Origin: an uncultured Verrucomicrobiales bacterium
Lineage (GTDB): Bacteria; Verrucomicrobiota; Verrucomicrobiia; Verrucomicrobiales; DEV007
Direction of reading: 5' to 3'
DNA length: 49,761 nucleotides
Assembly (NCBI GenBank): GCA_913058215.1
Contig: CAJXQE010000006.1
Location: 1-49,761 of the forward strand
Shown piece after piece: positions 24,975 to 33,530 of this stretch; the first letter of the stretch is position 1, and every line of letters starts with the position of its first letter. Made by a program: the position numbers and the translations under genes. Under the pieces are notes generated by a model that did no database searches, was not told the origin of the DNA, and saw only the letters and a program-made list of their open reading frames with translations.

Positions 24975-25889
24975 TTACAAAGGGGGGCTTGTCGCAAGAG
25001 CGCGCTCTTTCTGCGCCTCTTTAAGAATGGTGATCATTTCCCTCATCGCGGGAGTGATCGCCTTGGCCCGGCGACGGACGATTCCCAACGGTCTCCACAC
25101 GAATTTTCCTTCGACGGGAATTTGAACGAGAGCACCCGATTCCACTTCGGCCCGCGCACTTTCGCTCGGCACAATTGAAATCGCGTTTTCGATGACGACT
25201 CCGCGCTTCACGGTTTCGATATTGTCGAATTCGACCACTTCCTTCACCTGAATTCCAGCGTTGGAAAACATGGCATCAATCGCCTTCCGGGTGGGGAGAT
25301 CAGGCTCAAATGAAATAAAGCGCTCTCCGTCGATTGCCTTGAGCGGCAGGGATTTTCGTTTAGCCAATGCGTGACCGGGAGGACAAATCACCACGAGTCG
25401 ATCTTTCCATGCCGGTTCGATTTCCGCTCCCTTCTTCTCCTGCGGATAAGCAACGAGACCGAGGTCCGCCCGGTTCTCCAATACATCTGCGTATACCTGG
25501 TTTGACCTTCGGTATTGAACATTAAGTTCCACTTCGGGATACATCTCCCTGAATTTTTGAAGGTAAGGTGGAAGTTCGTGAAAGCCGATGCTGTATACCG
25601 TAGCCACCGTCAATTTCCCGGCAACAAGGTCACGCATTACCGCGATCTGACGTCCGATACCGGCATAGGCATCTAAGATAGTCCTGGCGGCGTCCATAAA
25701 GACTTCACCTTCCGGCGTCACCGAAAAATTTCGCCTGCCGCGTTCGACGAGAGTCACTCCAAATTTTTTCTCTAAGGCACGTATCTGTTGGCTCACTGCG
25801 CTTTGAGTGATTCCATTACGTTCCGCAGCTTCAGAAAAGCTCGTAGTTTCAACCAAATCACAAAGGATTTGGAAGGTTTCAATATGCAT
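24975..25889 (-). CDS. LysR-family transcriptional regulator
   Basis: A 304-residue LysR regulator. The ATG at 25889 starts MHIETFQILCDLVETTSFSEAAERNGITQSAVSQQIRALEKKFG, the N-terminal winged helix-turn-helix; an extension to 25934 only adds 15 unlikely residues. Residues about 90-300 form the two-lobed ligand-binding domain (GKLTVATVYSIGFHELPPYL, LGLVAYPQ, VIENAISIVPS). LysR proteins often control a divergent gene: here the upstream neighbour is the secreted PQQ propeller gene, 324 nt away. The effector is unknown; resemblance to CbbR/CysB-type regulators is general only. Confidence 0.95.
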   Translation of the reverse strand: MHIETFQILCDLVETTSFSEAAERNGITQSAVSQQIRALEKKFGVTLVERGRRNFSVTPEGEVFMDAARTILDAYAGIGRQIAVMRDLVAGKLTVATVYSIGFHELPPYLQKFREMYPEVELNVQYRRSNQVYADVLENRADLGLVAYPQEKKGAEIEPAWKDRLVVICPPGHALAKRKSLPLKAIDGERFISFEPDLPTRKAIDAMFSNAGIQVKEVVEFDNIETVKRGVVIENAISIVPSESARAEVESGALVQIPVEGKFVWRPLGIVRRRAKAITPAMREMITILKEAQKERALATSPPL

Positions 25890-26213
25890 GGGGGGAGTGG
25901 GGGAGTTACTTCTACAAAGATCTATCCAGATCACCGACCAGATTCAATGAAGAACCTGCCGGAAATAGGTTTGCGGTTAATTCGGGGATGAGGTTAACAA
26001 CTTCCCAACAAGCCAGTCTCCTCGCTACAATATGGCACTTAATAAAAGCGCCGTGACGCATTTTCTTTGAAAAATTTAATTTTCTTTTCACTTTCCTGTT
26101 CACCTCCTGACACAAGCAGTAAGAGCCTGCTTATCAAATCCTGTTGCAACTGCCTGAGTACGCGTCTTTTCTATCATTTGGGCAAAGCCTTATTTACCCG
26201 GTTTTTATTTCTT
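25890..26213. other. 324-nt divergent intergenic region, mostly A/T-rich
   Basis: This gap separates the LysR gene (-) and the PQQ propeller gene (+). It holds a C-rich stretch just upstream of the LysR ATG (minus strand), a good -10-like TACAAT at 26026-26031 with a weak TTCCCA 18 nt before it, an A/T-rich block at 26060-26100, and a 6-bp inverted repeat AAGCAG...CTGCTT at 26114-26132. LysR regulators bind A/T-rich sites of this general kind, so the palindrome-bearing region is a candidate binding site. No RNA gene or convincing small ORF is visible. Confidence 0.5.
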
Positions 26214-27464
26214 ATGAACAGAGCGATCGTTTGCTTCTCTTTTTTTCTCCTGTTAATCACTTCAGGGCACAGTCAGGAGTGGACGCGATTTCGGGGACCG
26301 AACGGATCGGGGGTAGGGGAAATCAGTGGTCTTCCCAATGAATTTTCCCCGGCTGATTATAACTGGGCCGTTAAACTCAAGGGCCAGGGTCACTCCTCTC
26401 CTGTTCTCTGGGGAAATAAGTTGTTTCTCACCGTGGCAGATCCAGAAGCGAAGAAACGTGAAGTGATCTGCTTCGATTCCAATTCAGGAAAAGTTCTCTG
26501 GAAATGGAAAGCCCCCCACGACGGGCACAACCTTCACAACTTTAACAATTTCGCCTCCGCTACTCCGACTGTCGACGGTAAGCACGTCTATGTAGTCTGG
26601 GGATCAGGAAAGAAAACAGAAGCCGTCGCACTGACTCACAAAGGGGAACTTGCCTGGAAGAAGGAATGGCCTTCCTTTACTTCCGATCACGGATACGGGG
26701 CCTCCCCGGTTTTGATCGGTGGAAAGCTCGTCTTCCACACTGATGCCCTCGACGAGTCAAAAAGTTCAGTGATCGGAGTGAACCCTGACAATGGTGAAAC
26801 GGTATGGACTTATGAGCGCCAGACTCCAGTGCCGGATGAGACTCACAAAACCGCCTACAATACTCCGGTATCGGTAAGGGTCGGCTCCAAAGAGATGGTA
26901 GTCGCCTTGCAAACCAACGATGGTTGGCGGGGCTTGAATGCGGACACTGGCAAAGTGGAGTGGAGTTATGATGGCGGTTACAAGATGCGAAGCGTGGGCT
27001 CTGTCATCGAGTCAGACGGCTACCTGTTCGCCTCATTCGGTTCGGGGGGTAACGGAAAGAACTCCACTGCTCTTCGCGCCAACGCCACCGACAAACCTGA
27101 GGTTCTTTATTCTCTGGGATCCAAAGACGGCCTTGGATATGTCCCCACGCCTATTGTCTATGAGGGCATTCTTTTTCTTCTCAGTGACGGAGGGGTTCTT
27201 ACCTGCCGCGATGTTGCGACAGGAGATAAAATTGGGGGCACCCGAATCGACACAAGGCAGTTTTTCAGCAGCCCTGTCATAGGCGACGGGAAACTGATTT
27301 GCGCGAGCCGCGACGGGCAGCTGTATACCGTCTCTACCAAAAAACCGTTTGAAGTCCTCGGAAGCAGCCGACTTGAGAGCGGGGTGAATTCTACGCCCGC
27401 CATCGCCAACAACTGCCTTTTCGTAAGATCAGACACCCACCTTTTTTCAGTAAAAGGAAAATAA
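26214..27464 (+). CDS. Secreted PQQ-like beta-propeller protein
   Basis: A 416-residue exported propeller. The ATG at 26214 gives the leader MNRAIVCFSFFLLLITSGHS, directly followed by EWTRFRGPNGSGVGE, the usual N-terminal phrase of this PVC protein group. PQQ-type blades follow (DSNSGKVLWKW, GELAWKKEWP, NPDNGETVWTYE, NADTGKVEWSY, DVATGDKIGG). It resembles the partial gene at the start of the window. No quinone-binding catalytic residues could be confirmed. It is followed by panC after 18 nt, and is divergent from the LysR gene, which may regulate it. Confidence 0.88.
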   Translation: MNRAIVCFSFFLLLITSGHSQEWTRFRGPNGSGVGEISGLPNEFSPADYNWAVKLKGQGHSSPVLWGNKLFLTVADPEAKKREVICFDSNSGKVLWKWKAPHDGHNLHNFNNFASATPTVDGKHVYVVWGSGKKTEAVALTHKGELAWKKEWPSFTSDHGYGASPVLIGGKLVFHTDALDESKSSVIGVNPDNGETVWTYERQTPVPDETHKTAYNTPVSVRVGSKEMVVALQTNDGWRGLNADTGKVEWSYDGGYKMRSVGSVIESDGYLFASFGSGGNGKNSTALRANATDKPEVLYSLGSKDGLGYVPTPIVYEGILFLLSDGGVLTCRDVATGDKIGGTRIDTRQFFSSPVIGDGKLICASRDGQLYTVSTKKPFEVLGSSRLESGVNSTPAIANNCLFVRSDTHLFSVKGK

Positions 27465-27482
27465 GGGCATTTCGTTTCTTGC

Positions 27483-28328
27483 ATGGAAGTCATCCACGAA
27501 GTCAGCGCATTGCGCACGTGGAATCGCGAGAACACCCTTCGAAGGCGAGCACTGGTTCCCACAATGGGAGCATTGCATCGAGGACACACCAGCCTCCTCG
27601 ACATCGCGCGGAAGGAAGTCGGTGAAGAGGGTCAGGTAGTCGCGACCATATTCGTAAATCCGACTCAATTTGGACCCAATGAAGATCTCGCTGCGTATCC
27701 GAGAACATTGGAATCTGATCTGGAAAAATGTAATACTCATGGTGCTGATCTGGTTTTCGTTCCGGACAGTCGATCCATCTACGAGAAGGACGCTTCCATC
27801 GAGATTCACGAGTTGAGTTTGTCTCAAGGCCTTTGCGGTGCAAGTCGGCCGGGACATTTCACGGGAGTCTGCACCGTCGTTGCCAAGCTGTTCAATCTCA
27901 CCCAAGCGGATGTGGCTGTATTTGGCGAAAAGGATTTCCAGCAACTCGCGATCATTCGCCGAATGGTCCGCGACCTCGACTTTCCGATCGAAATCGTAGC
28001 AGGCCCCACCGTCCGGGAGAAAGATGGCCTCGCATTGAGCTCCAGAAATACATATCTTTCCGAAGAAGATCGTTCCTCCGCCCCGGTGATTCGGAAAGCT
28101 CTAAGGGAGGCGGGAAATGCGAGGACCTTTGGTGAAGCTTCCCAAATTGCCCGGAACTTGATCGAAACGGTGAATTCAGCAAAAATCGACTACCTCGAAA
28201 TTGTTGACCCGGTGAGCCTGAAGCCTGTCGATCCGGAATCGGGTGGAACTGCACGTATCATCGCCGCAGTCTACTTCGGAAAGACCCGTCTGATTGACAA
28301 CCGACAGATCGACACTTCTTTGAGTTAG
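27483..28328 (+). CDS. panC: Pantoate-beta-alanine ligase
   Basis: A 281-residue PanC (pantothenate synthetase), which joins pantoate and beta-alanine using ATP in coenzyme A synthesis. The nucleotidyl-transferase fold shows PTMGALHRGHTSLLDIAR (the HIGH-type motif), IFVNPTQFGPNEDLAAYPRT, GASRPGHFTGVCTVVAKLFNL, VFGEKDFQQLAIIRRMV and the ATP-binding loop LALSSRNTYLS. The length is that of the family. It lies 18 nt after the propeller gene and 13 nt before the MscS gene, so it is probably part of a four-gene unit with mscS-type and nadB. No panB or panD is nearby. Confidence 0.97.
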   Translation: MEVIHEVSALRTWNRENTLRRRALVPTMGALHRGHTSLLDIARKEVGEEGQVVATIFVNPTQFGPNEDLAAYPRTLESDLEKCNTHGADLVFVPDSRSIYEKDASIEIHELSLSQGLCGASRPGHFTGVCTVVAKLFNLTQADVAVFGEKDFQQLAIIRRMVRDLDFPIEIVAGPTVREKDGLALSSRNTYLSEEDRSSAPVIRKALREAGNARTFGEASQIARNLIETVNSAKIDYLEIVDPVSLKPVDPESGGTARIIAAVYFGKTRLIDNRQIDTSLS

Positions 28329-28341
28329 GAAAATAGCTCTT

Positions 28342-29799
28342 ATGGCGGAACCAAACCCTGCAGAACCGACAGACGCAGTACCTGAAAGGGAAGCTGTAAT
28401 CGATCCTGTCCAGATCAATCCCGCTGAAGCGGAAGCGGAAACTCATCTGCAGGTTTTCGTGGAGGCGATTCGATCCGGCGACCTGACCATGCTCAAGTCA
28501 TGGGGAAGCGCGCTCTTAAAAAGCGGGGATTTCTGGATCGATATTGGTCTAATTGCCCTTTCTATCGTGATCGCTTTGACGATTTCGAAGTTACTCCTCA
28601 GAGCAGCACGACTGGGCAAAATCCCTACTCTGATCACTCTGATCAACAAAATCCCCACAAAAAAACAGCTCAGCACCTACAGGCTATCGCTGGTTCTGGT
28701 GACGTGGCTTTGCCTTCTTGTTGCCAATACTTTCGGCTTCACTTGTCCACTTCTCCGGGCCTACTCGCTGATTGTGACGCTCTTTGTATTTATCAATATG
28801 CCGGCGAAATTCATCGCCTGGAAATCATGGATGAGCGTGATCACCTCATTTTTGTTTGTCGTGGCAGCACTGCATGTTCTTGGTCTTCTCGACAACGTCG
28901 CCAATGTTCTTGACGGTTGGTCCCTCGAAATGGGTAGTGTGGACCTTTCTGCACTCGACCTTATCAAGGGAGTAATCGCATTCACCACTCTTTTTTGGGC
29001 GGCCGGATTTCTTTCACGTATTATCACGACAAGGGTTTGCTCAGCAAACGACCTTTCTCCGAATGTCAAAGTGCTGCTTACCAAAAGCATCCGGGTCGGA
29101 CTCAGCATCATCGCAGTTCTCATAACTTTCGGAATCATGGGAGTCAAATTGACCACCCTGACTGTTTTCGGGGGAGCCTTCGGACTGGGGCTTGGTTTTG
29201 GTCTGCAAAAAGTAATCTCCAATCTCGTAAGCGGCGTCATTCTCTTACTCGATAAATCCATCAAACCCGGAGACGTAGTCGAAATAGGAAACACTTATGG
29301 ATGGATCAATTCCCTCAATCTTCGATACGCATCGGTCATCACAAGAGACAACAAAGAACACCTGATCCCCAACGAAGACCTCATCACCAATCCGGTAGTA
29401 AACTGGTCCTACAGTAGCAAGCTTGTTCGTGTCCGCGCACCTTTCGGTATCTCCTATCAATCCGACATCCGTCTTGCCATGAAACTGGCCGAAGAAGCGG
29501 CCAACGAAACCGCGCGGATTGTCGATACACCATCCCCCCGTTGCAACCTGATGGGCTTCGGAGACAGCAGCGTCGATTTGGAATTGCGCTTCTGGATCGA
29601 TGACCCTCACAATGGAGTCGGCCGTGTTCGCAGCGAAGCTCTTTTAAAGATATGGGACGCATTCCACGAAAACGGAATCGAATTCCCCTTCCCTCAACGT
29701 GATGTTAACCTCAAGCTTGAAGATCAGGAGTTACTCGGAAAGCTTTTGAAAAATAGGGGTGACTCCGAAAAACCATCAAAAAAGGACAAGGACGAGTGA
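28342..29799 (+). CDS. MscS-family mechanosensitive ion channel
   Basis: A 485-residue inner-membrane channel. After a hydrophilic start (about 1-60) there are five to six transmembrane segments; the pore helix and the start of the MscS beta domain read GGAFGLGLGFGLQKVISNLVSGVILLLDKSIKPGDVVEI (about 273-312, overlapping pieces). The cytoplasmic MscS domain follows (RYASVITRDNKEHLIPNEDLI, NPVVNWSYS) and the C-terminus is lysine-rich. MscS channels release solutes on osmotic downshift. It sits between panC and nadB; the nadB GTG overlaps its stop by 4 nt, indicating tight coupling although the functional link is not obvious. Confidence 0.93.
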   Translation: MAEPNPAEPTDAVPEREAVIDPVQINPAEAEAETHLQVFVEAIRSGDLTMLKSWGSALLKSGDFWIDIGLIALSIVIALTISKLLLRAARLGKIPTLITLINKIPTKKQLSTYRLSLVLVTWLCLLVANTFGFTCPLLRAYSLIVTLFVFINMPAKFIAWKSWMSVITSFLFVVAALHVLGLLDNVANVLDGWSLEMGSVDLSALDLIKGVIAFTTLFWAAGFLSRIITTRVCSANDLSPNVKVLLTKSIRVGLSIIAVLITFGIMGVKLTTLTVFGGAFGLGLGFGLQKVISNLVSGVILLLDKSIKPGDVVEIGNTYGWINSLNLRYASVITRDNKEHLIPNEDLITNPVVNWSYSSKLVRVRAPFGISYQSDIRLAMKLAEEAANETARIVDTPSPRCNLMGFGDSSVDLELRFWIDDPHNGVGRVRSEALLKIWDAFHENGIEFPFPQRDVNLKLEDQELLGKLLKNRGDSEKPSKKDKDE

Positions 29800-31394
29800 A
29801 GAAATACGACTTTCTGGTAATCGGCAGTGGCATCGCCGGACTGAGCTTTGCTCTCCGCGCGAGTAAACATGGATCAGTAGCTGTGGTGACGAAGCGGGAC
29901 GCCGCAGCCACGAACACCGCCTGGGCTCAGGGCGGCATCGCCTGCGTTCAAAGTGAGAACGACTCTTTTGACGAGCATGTCGCTGATACACTCGATGCCG
30001 GGGCAGGCCTTTGTCCCGAAGATGTTGTCCGAACAATCATCAGTGAAGGACCGGATGCAATTCAAGAGCTTGTCGACTGGGGAGTGGAGTTCGACAAAAA
30101 ACACGGGGATTCCGATGAAGAAGAAGTCGCCCTGGGACGAGAAGGTGGACACACCAAGCGCCGGGTTCTTCACCACAAAGACACCACCGGTCGGGAGATT
30201 GAAACCAAACTTCTACAGGAGGTTCGGGATACGGAAAATATCGAACTTTTCGAGCACCACTTTGCGGTCGATTTTATCACCACAGCAAGACTGGGATTTG
30301 CTACGCCACCGCGATGCGTCGGGATCTATGCTCTGGATGAAGAGGAAGGCAAAGTGATTACCCTCCAGTCCGACCGGGTGATTCTCTGCACCGGAGGCAG
30401 TGGGCGGGTCTATCTTTATACGACCAATCCGGATGTCGCTTCGGGAGATGGAGTAGCCATGGCCTGGAGAGCCGGGTGTGAAATCGCGAACATGGAGTTT
30501 ATCCAGTTCCACCCCACCTGTTTGTATCACCACGAGTTGAAGTCATTTCTCATCACCGAAGCGATGCGGGGCGAAGGCGCGGAGTTGATTGATAAAAGCG
30601 GACGCCGTTTCATGGAGGAATATGATCCCCGGGGATCGCTCGCTCCACGGGACATTGTCGCGCGGGCGATTGACCGCGAAATTAAGAAAACCGGTGAGCC
30701 CTGCGTGTTTCTCGACATCACTCATAAAGACGCGAATTTCATTAAAGACCGCTTTCCCAATATTTACGAAACCTGTCTCACCGTCGATATCGATATTACC
30801 AAACAACCGATTCCGGTGGTGCCGGCGGCTCACTACCAATGCGGTGGCGTCAATACCGATGTCAATGGTGCCACTTCGCTACCGGGACTCTGGGCTGTCG
30901 GCGAAGTTGCCTGCACGGGCCTGCACGGAGCAAACCGCCTCGCCAGCAATTCGCTTCTCGAGGGAGTTGTGGTTTCCCATCGCACATTGAAAGATTGCCT
31001 TTCAGCAATCCCCGTCGGCCAAAACGTGGAGCGCCTCGATCTTCCTCCCTGGGAAAGCGGCGATGTGACGGACGTGGACGAACTGGTCGTCATTTATCAT
31101 AACTGGGACGAAATCCGCCGGCTGATGTGGGATTATGTGTCCATCGTAAGGACGACGAAGCGCCTGCAGAGGGCAGCCACACGGCTTCAAAACTTGCAGA
31201 GCGAAGTTCAGGAATTCTACTGGAATTTCCGGGTGTCTTCCGAATTGCTGGAACTTCGAAACCTGGTGGAAGTGGCCACCCTGATCGTCGATTCAGCGGC
31301 CCGACGAAAAGAAAGCCGGGGTTTGCACTACACCCTCGACCATCCTGATAAGGACGATGAAAGCTGGCTGGTCGACACGATTTTGAAAAAATAG
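29796..31394 (+). CDS. nadB: L-aspartate oxidase
   Basis: A 532-residue NadB, the FAD enzyme that oxidises L-aspartate to iminoaspartate in de novo NAD synthesis. The start codon is GTG at 29796, overlapping the mscS stop. FAD-binding fold VIGSGIAGLSFALRA starts at about residue 7, then NTAWAQGGIACV, GREGGHTKRRVLHHKD, MRGEGAELIDKSGRRFM, LAPRDIVARAID, HYQCGGVNTDVNG and GLHGANRLASNSLLEGVV. The C-terminal helical domain is present. Fumarate reductase/succinate dehydrogenase flavoproteins are related, but the active-site blocks and length fit NadB. No nadA or nadC is in the window. Confidence 0.95.
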   Translation: MKKYDFLVIGSGIAGLSFALRASKHGSVAVVTKRDAAATNTAWAQGGIACVQSENDSFDEHVADTLDAGAGLCPEDVVRTIISEGPDAIQELVDWGVEFDKKHGDSDEEEVALGREGGHTKRRVLHHKDTTGREIETKLLQEVRDTENIELFEHHFAVDFITTARLGFATPPRCVGIYALDEEEGKVITLQSDRVILCTGGSGRVYLYTTNPDVASGDGVAMAWRAGCEIANMEFIQFHPTCLYHHELKSFLITEAMRGEGAELIDKSGRRFMEEYDPRGSLAPRDIVARAIDREIKKTGEPCVFLDITHKDANFIKDRFPNIYETCLTVDIDITKQPIPVVPAAHYQCGGVNTDVNGATSLPGLWAVGEVACTGLHGANRLASNSLLEGVVVSHRTLKDCLSAIPVGQNVERLDLPPWESGDVTDVDELVVIYHNWDEIRRLMWDYVSIVRTTKRLQRAATRLQNLQSEVQEFYWNFRVSSELLELRNLVEVATLIVDSAARRKESRGLHYTLDHPDKDDESWLVDTILKK

Positions 31395-31612
31395 GCATCT
31401 CTCTCAGCCTCGTATAACCAGCTTATCTCGAGCAGGCTCTGAACTCCAACAAGGGTGCGAGATTAAAAAAAGACGAAAAAAATGTGAAGAAATCGGTATA
31501 AATTGGCGTCAACACTGTCAAATCCCTCTTTTTAGCCCATTATAATTAACATAACCTGCAGATTTTCGTGGAGTTTTAAAAATTAAGAGGTTATGTATTA
31601 TGTTAGCTTGGA
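31395..31612. promoter_or_regulatory. A/T-rich leader with TATAAT box and 9-bp inverted repeat
   Basis: 218 nt upstream of the next gene. A consensus TATAAT lies at 31541-31546 (a weak TGTCAA at 31516 is 19 nt upstream). Just downstream is a perfect 9-bp inverted repeat, ACATAACCT (31549-31557) and AGGTTATGT (31588-31596), with a 30-nt A/T-rich loop. If transcription starts near 31553, the repeat would form a leader hairpin or a bipartite operator. No clear terminator for nadB is visible. Confidence 0.5.
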
Positions 31613-32680
31613 ATGTTGAAGATTGAAAAAACCTCCAACATTCCTCTCCCCTCAAACGTAACTGTTTTTGTGAAAGTGAACCCCTTCACTCATACCTTCC
31701 TGCTATTCGCAGCCATCCTCCTCTTTACTAACCCGGCCAGTGCACAAAATGTACCGGCCAATGTCGTTGGTAATCACGTGGGTTCCGCTGCCGTAGCTCC
31801 GCTCGCAGCTAGCGAGAAAAATATTCCAGTCCCTGTTCTCACCAGTGGTTCCCAGCTTCTCGTCCCCGGTGCTCTTCCGGTTGTCCAGCCTTCATCCAGT
31901 CTTCCCCGCGTATTTGCTCCGACGCAACCGCGCGATAAATACACCCGCTTCCCCTGGAAGAGAAACATCGTTGCTACAGTCTTTTGGATTGGTGAACTTC
32001 CAAGTCAGAATAATCCAGTCCCCAACACAGTCAGCGCGTGGGATCGGAAATGGACTTCCAATTACGGCGGATACGACAATCCAAAAGCTTCAGGACGTAC
32101 GGGGTTTCTGCCGAAGAGTTTCACTCCGGGACAAAACCCTTTCTACATTGCGCTTCCCTACAACGACATCAACAAAACTGGAACCAAAGCATCGGCCCGC
32201 GCTGTGATTCCCTGGTTTAAGAAAACTTTCTATCGAAGCGGACGCACAGTCTTGAAAGGGCGATGGCTTGCAATGCGTCGTGGCGACAAAGTCTGCTACG
32301 GACAGTGGGAAGATGTTGGCCCATTTGAAACCAATGACTGGGATTACGTTTTCGGTGGCAAGCGTCCTAAAACCACTCAAAACCGTGGAGCCGGCCTCGA
32401 TGTTTCCCCTGCTATTCGGGATTACCTTGAATTCGGATCCGGGTATGGCACCTGCGACTGGCGTTTTGTCGATGTCGATGAAGTTCCGGACGGCCCGTGG
32501 AAAAAATGGGGGGCGAACAATCCTTTTGCCAACTCCAAGTTTACCGACTCTGAAAATAGAAGCACTTCAGAAAGCATCGTGAAAGTTCGCGAGCTGCGCG
32601 ACAGGCTTCTAGCTTCCAACGCGGAGAAAAAGGCCCCTATTATCGGTAAGAAAAAAGAAGAGAAGTCTTCTACCGAATAG
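31613..32680 (+). CDS. Secreted protein with double-psi beta-barrel-like region
   Basis: A 355-residue exported protein of unknown function. The annotated ATG gives MLKIEKTSNIPLP before a leader-like segment (TFLLFAAILLFTNPASA). A GTG at 31670 is a plausible shorter start that puts the leader at the N-terminus. Residues about 110-290 resemble RlpA/expansin double-psi barrels: KVCYGQWEDVGPFETNDWDYVFG followed by GLDVSPAIRDYLEFG, analogous to the Asp-Arg-Gly-Pro-Phe and IDLSPAAA blocks of that fold. This is a by-eye comparison. The C-terminus is charged and helical. It follows nadB but has its own promoter region with an inverted repeat. Confidence 0.78.
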   Translation: MLKIEKTSNIPLPSNVTVFVKVNPFTHTFLLFAAILLFTNPASAQNVPANVVGNHVGSAAVAPLAASEKNIPVPVLTSGSQLLVPGALPVVQPSSSLPRVFAPTQPRDKYTRFPWKRNIVATVFWIGELPSQNNPVPNTVSAWDRKWTSNYGGYDNPKASGRTGFLPKSFTPGQNPFYIALPYNDINKTGTKASARAVIPWFKKTFYRSGRTVLKGRWLAMRRGDKVCYGQWEDVGPFETNDWDYVFGGKRPKTTQNRGAGLDVSPAIRDYLEFGSGYGTCDWRFVDVDEVPDGPWKKWGANNPFANSKFTDSENRSTSESIVKVRELRDRLLASNAEKKAPIIGKKKEEKSSTE

Positions 32681-32699
32681 AGCTTCCGGCTTCACCCAC

Positions 32700-33512
32700 T
32701 CAAGGTTGAACCGGTTCCCCGGACACTTCCTCAGCGCCCGTTGACTCTTCCTTTTCCCACCGCAAGGTCGCTGGCTGATTGGAGAGGACCCGCCCTTCTT
32801 CATTAGAGAAAATGACGGCAATCTCATTGAAGCGATCATCGCCCCAACCATCCTGACTCAGCAACCAGGTCTTCACAAATTTGGCAACCGATTCCCTGCT
32901 TTCGTCGCTCACTTTTGCCAGGGTCTCCGGTTTCGAGGCCCGGAAATTCAGCTGATTCGTAAGCGTTTTCTCCAGAGTATCCAGATTTTCGTTCTTGTCC
33001 CATCGGGCCCACCCTGAACTGGTCTTTTTCTCCATTCGCCCGGTATCAAAAGCAACCGGCAGGGATGGCCGAACTTTCGGAGCAATGACCAGAAGGCGGC
33101 TTCCGTCGGCAGTAACGAACCACTCGTCGTTCAAATCGATATGGAACCGATAAGTCGCAGGGACACTGATCTCTGATGCCGTCGTTCCAAGAGGCAGTTT
33201 CTTTCCAAACATTTCCAGGCTGGTCTCGCGGGTAAACCTTTCCGTGGAGTTGGCAGTTCCCACTTCCAGAATATTTCCTTCGTTGCCCTGAACGTGGAGC
33301 TCACGCCATTCCGCAAATGTCTCAACCACTTCGTTCGCTTTGAATGCGGTCACGATTTCGACAAAGGCACCTTTTGTGGAATCGATCCCGTGTTTGCCCA
33401 ACCAGACAAATGCGAAGAATACCGACAATCCAGCTACAATCAGGATGACAAACATCCAGAATACCTTGCCCCAGGGACTGCCTTTGGAAGCTTCTTTTTC
33501 GTCGCTACTCAT
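32700..33512 (-). CDS. Single-TM membrane protein of unknown function
   Basis: A 270-residue protein with one transmembrane segment (VFWMFVILIVAGLSVFFAFVWL, about residues 17-38) and a large outer domain. The ATG at 33512 is preferred to a GTG 3 nt upstream. The exported part has GIDSTKGAFVEIVTAF, TYRFHIDLNDEWFV and LNFRASKPETLA, a pattern without a recognised family. It lies 18 nt downstream of the uracil-DNA glycosylase-like gene on the same strand, so they are probably co-transcribed; its link to DNA repair is unclear. Confidence 0.72.
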   Translation of the reverse strand: MSSDEKEASKGSPWGKVFWMFVILIVAGLSVFFAFVWLGKHGIDSTKGAFVEIVTAFKANEVVETFAEWRELHVQGNEGNILEVGTANSTERFTRETSLEMFGKKLPLGTTASEISVPATYRFHIDLNDEWFVTADGSRLLVIAPKVRPSLPVAFDTGRMEKKTSSGWARWDKNENLDTLEKTLTNQLNFRASKPETLAKVSDESRESVAKFVKTWLLSQDGWGDDRFNEIAVIFSNEEGRVLSNQPATLRWEKEESTGAEEVSGEPVQP

Positions 33513-33530
33513 CACTTCAATGATTCACTA

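Noticed and set aside
31395..31612. Possible tRNA or small RNA after nadB
   Set aside because: No T-loop-like TTCGAATC or cloverleaf arms were seen; only an A/T-rich leader with one inverted repeat.
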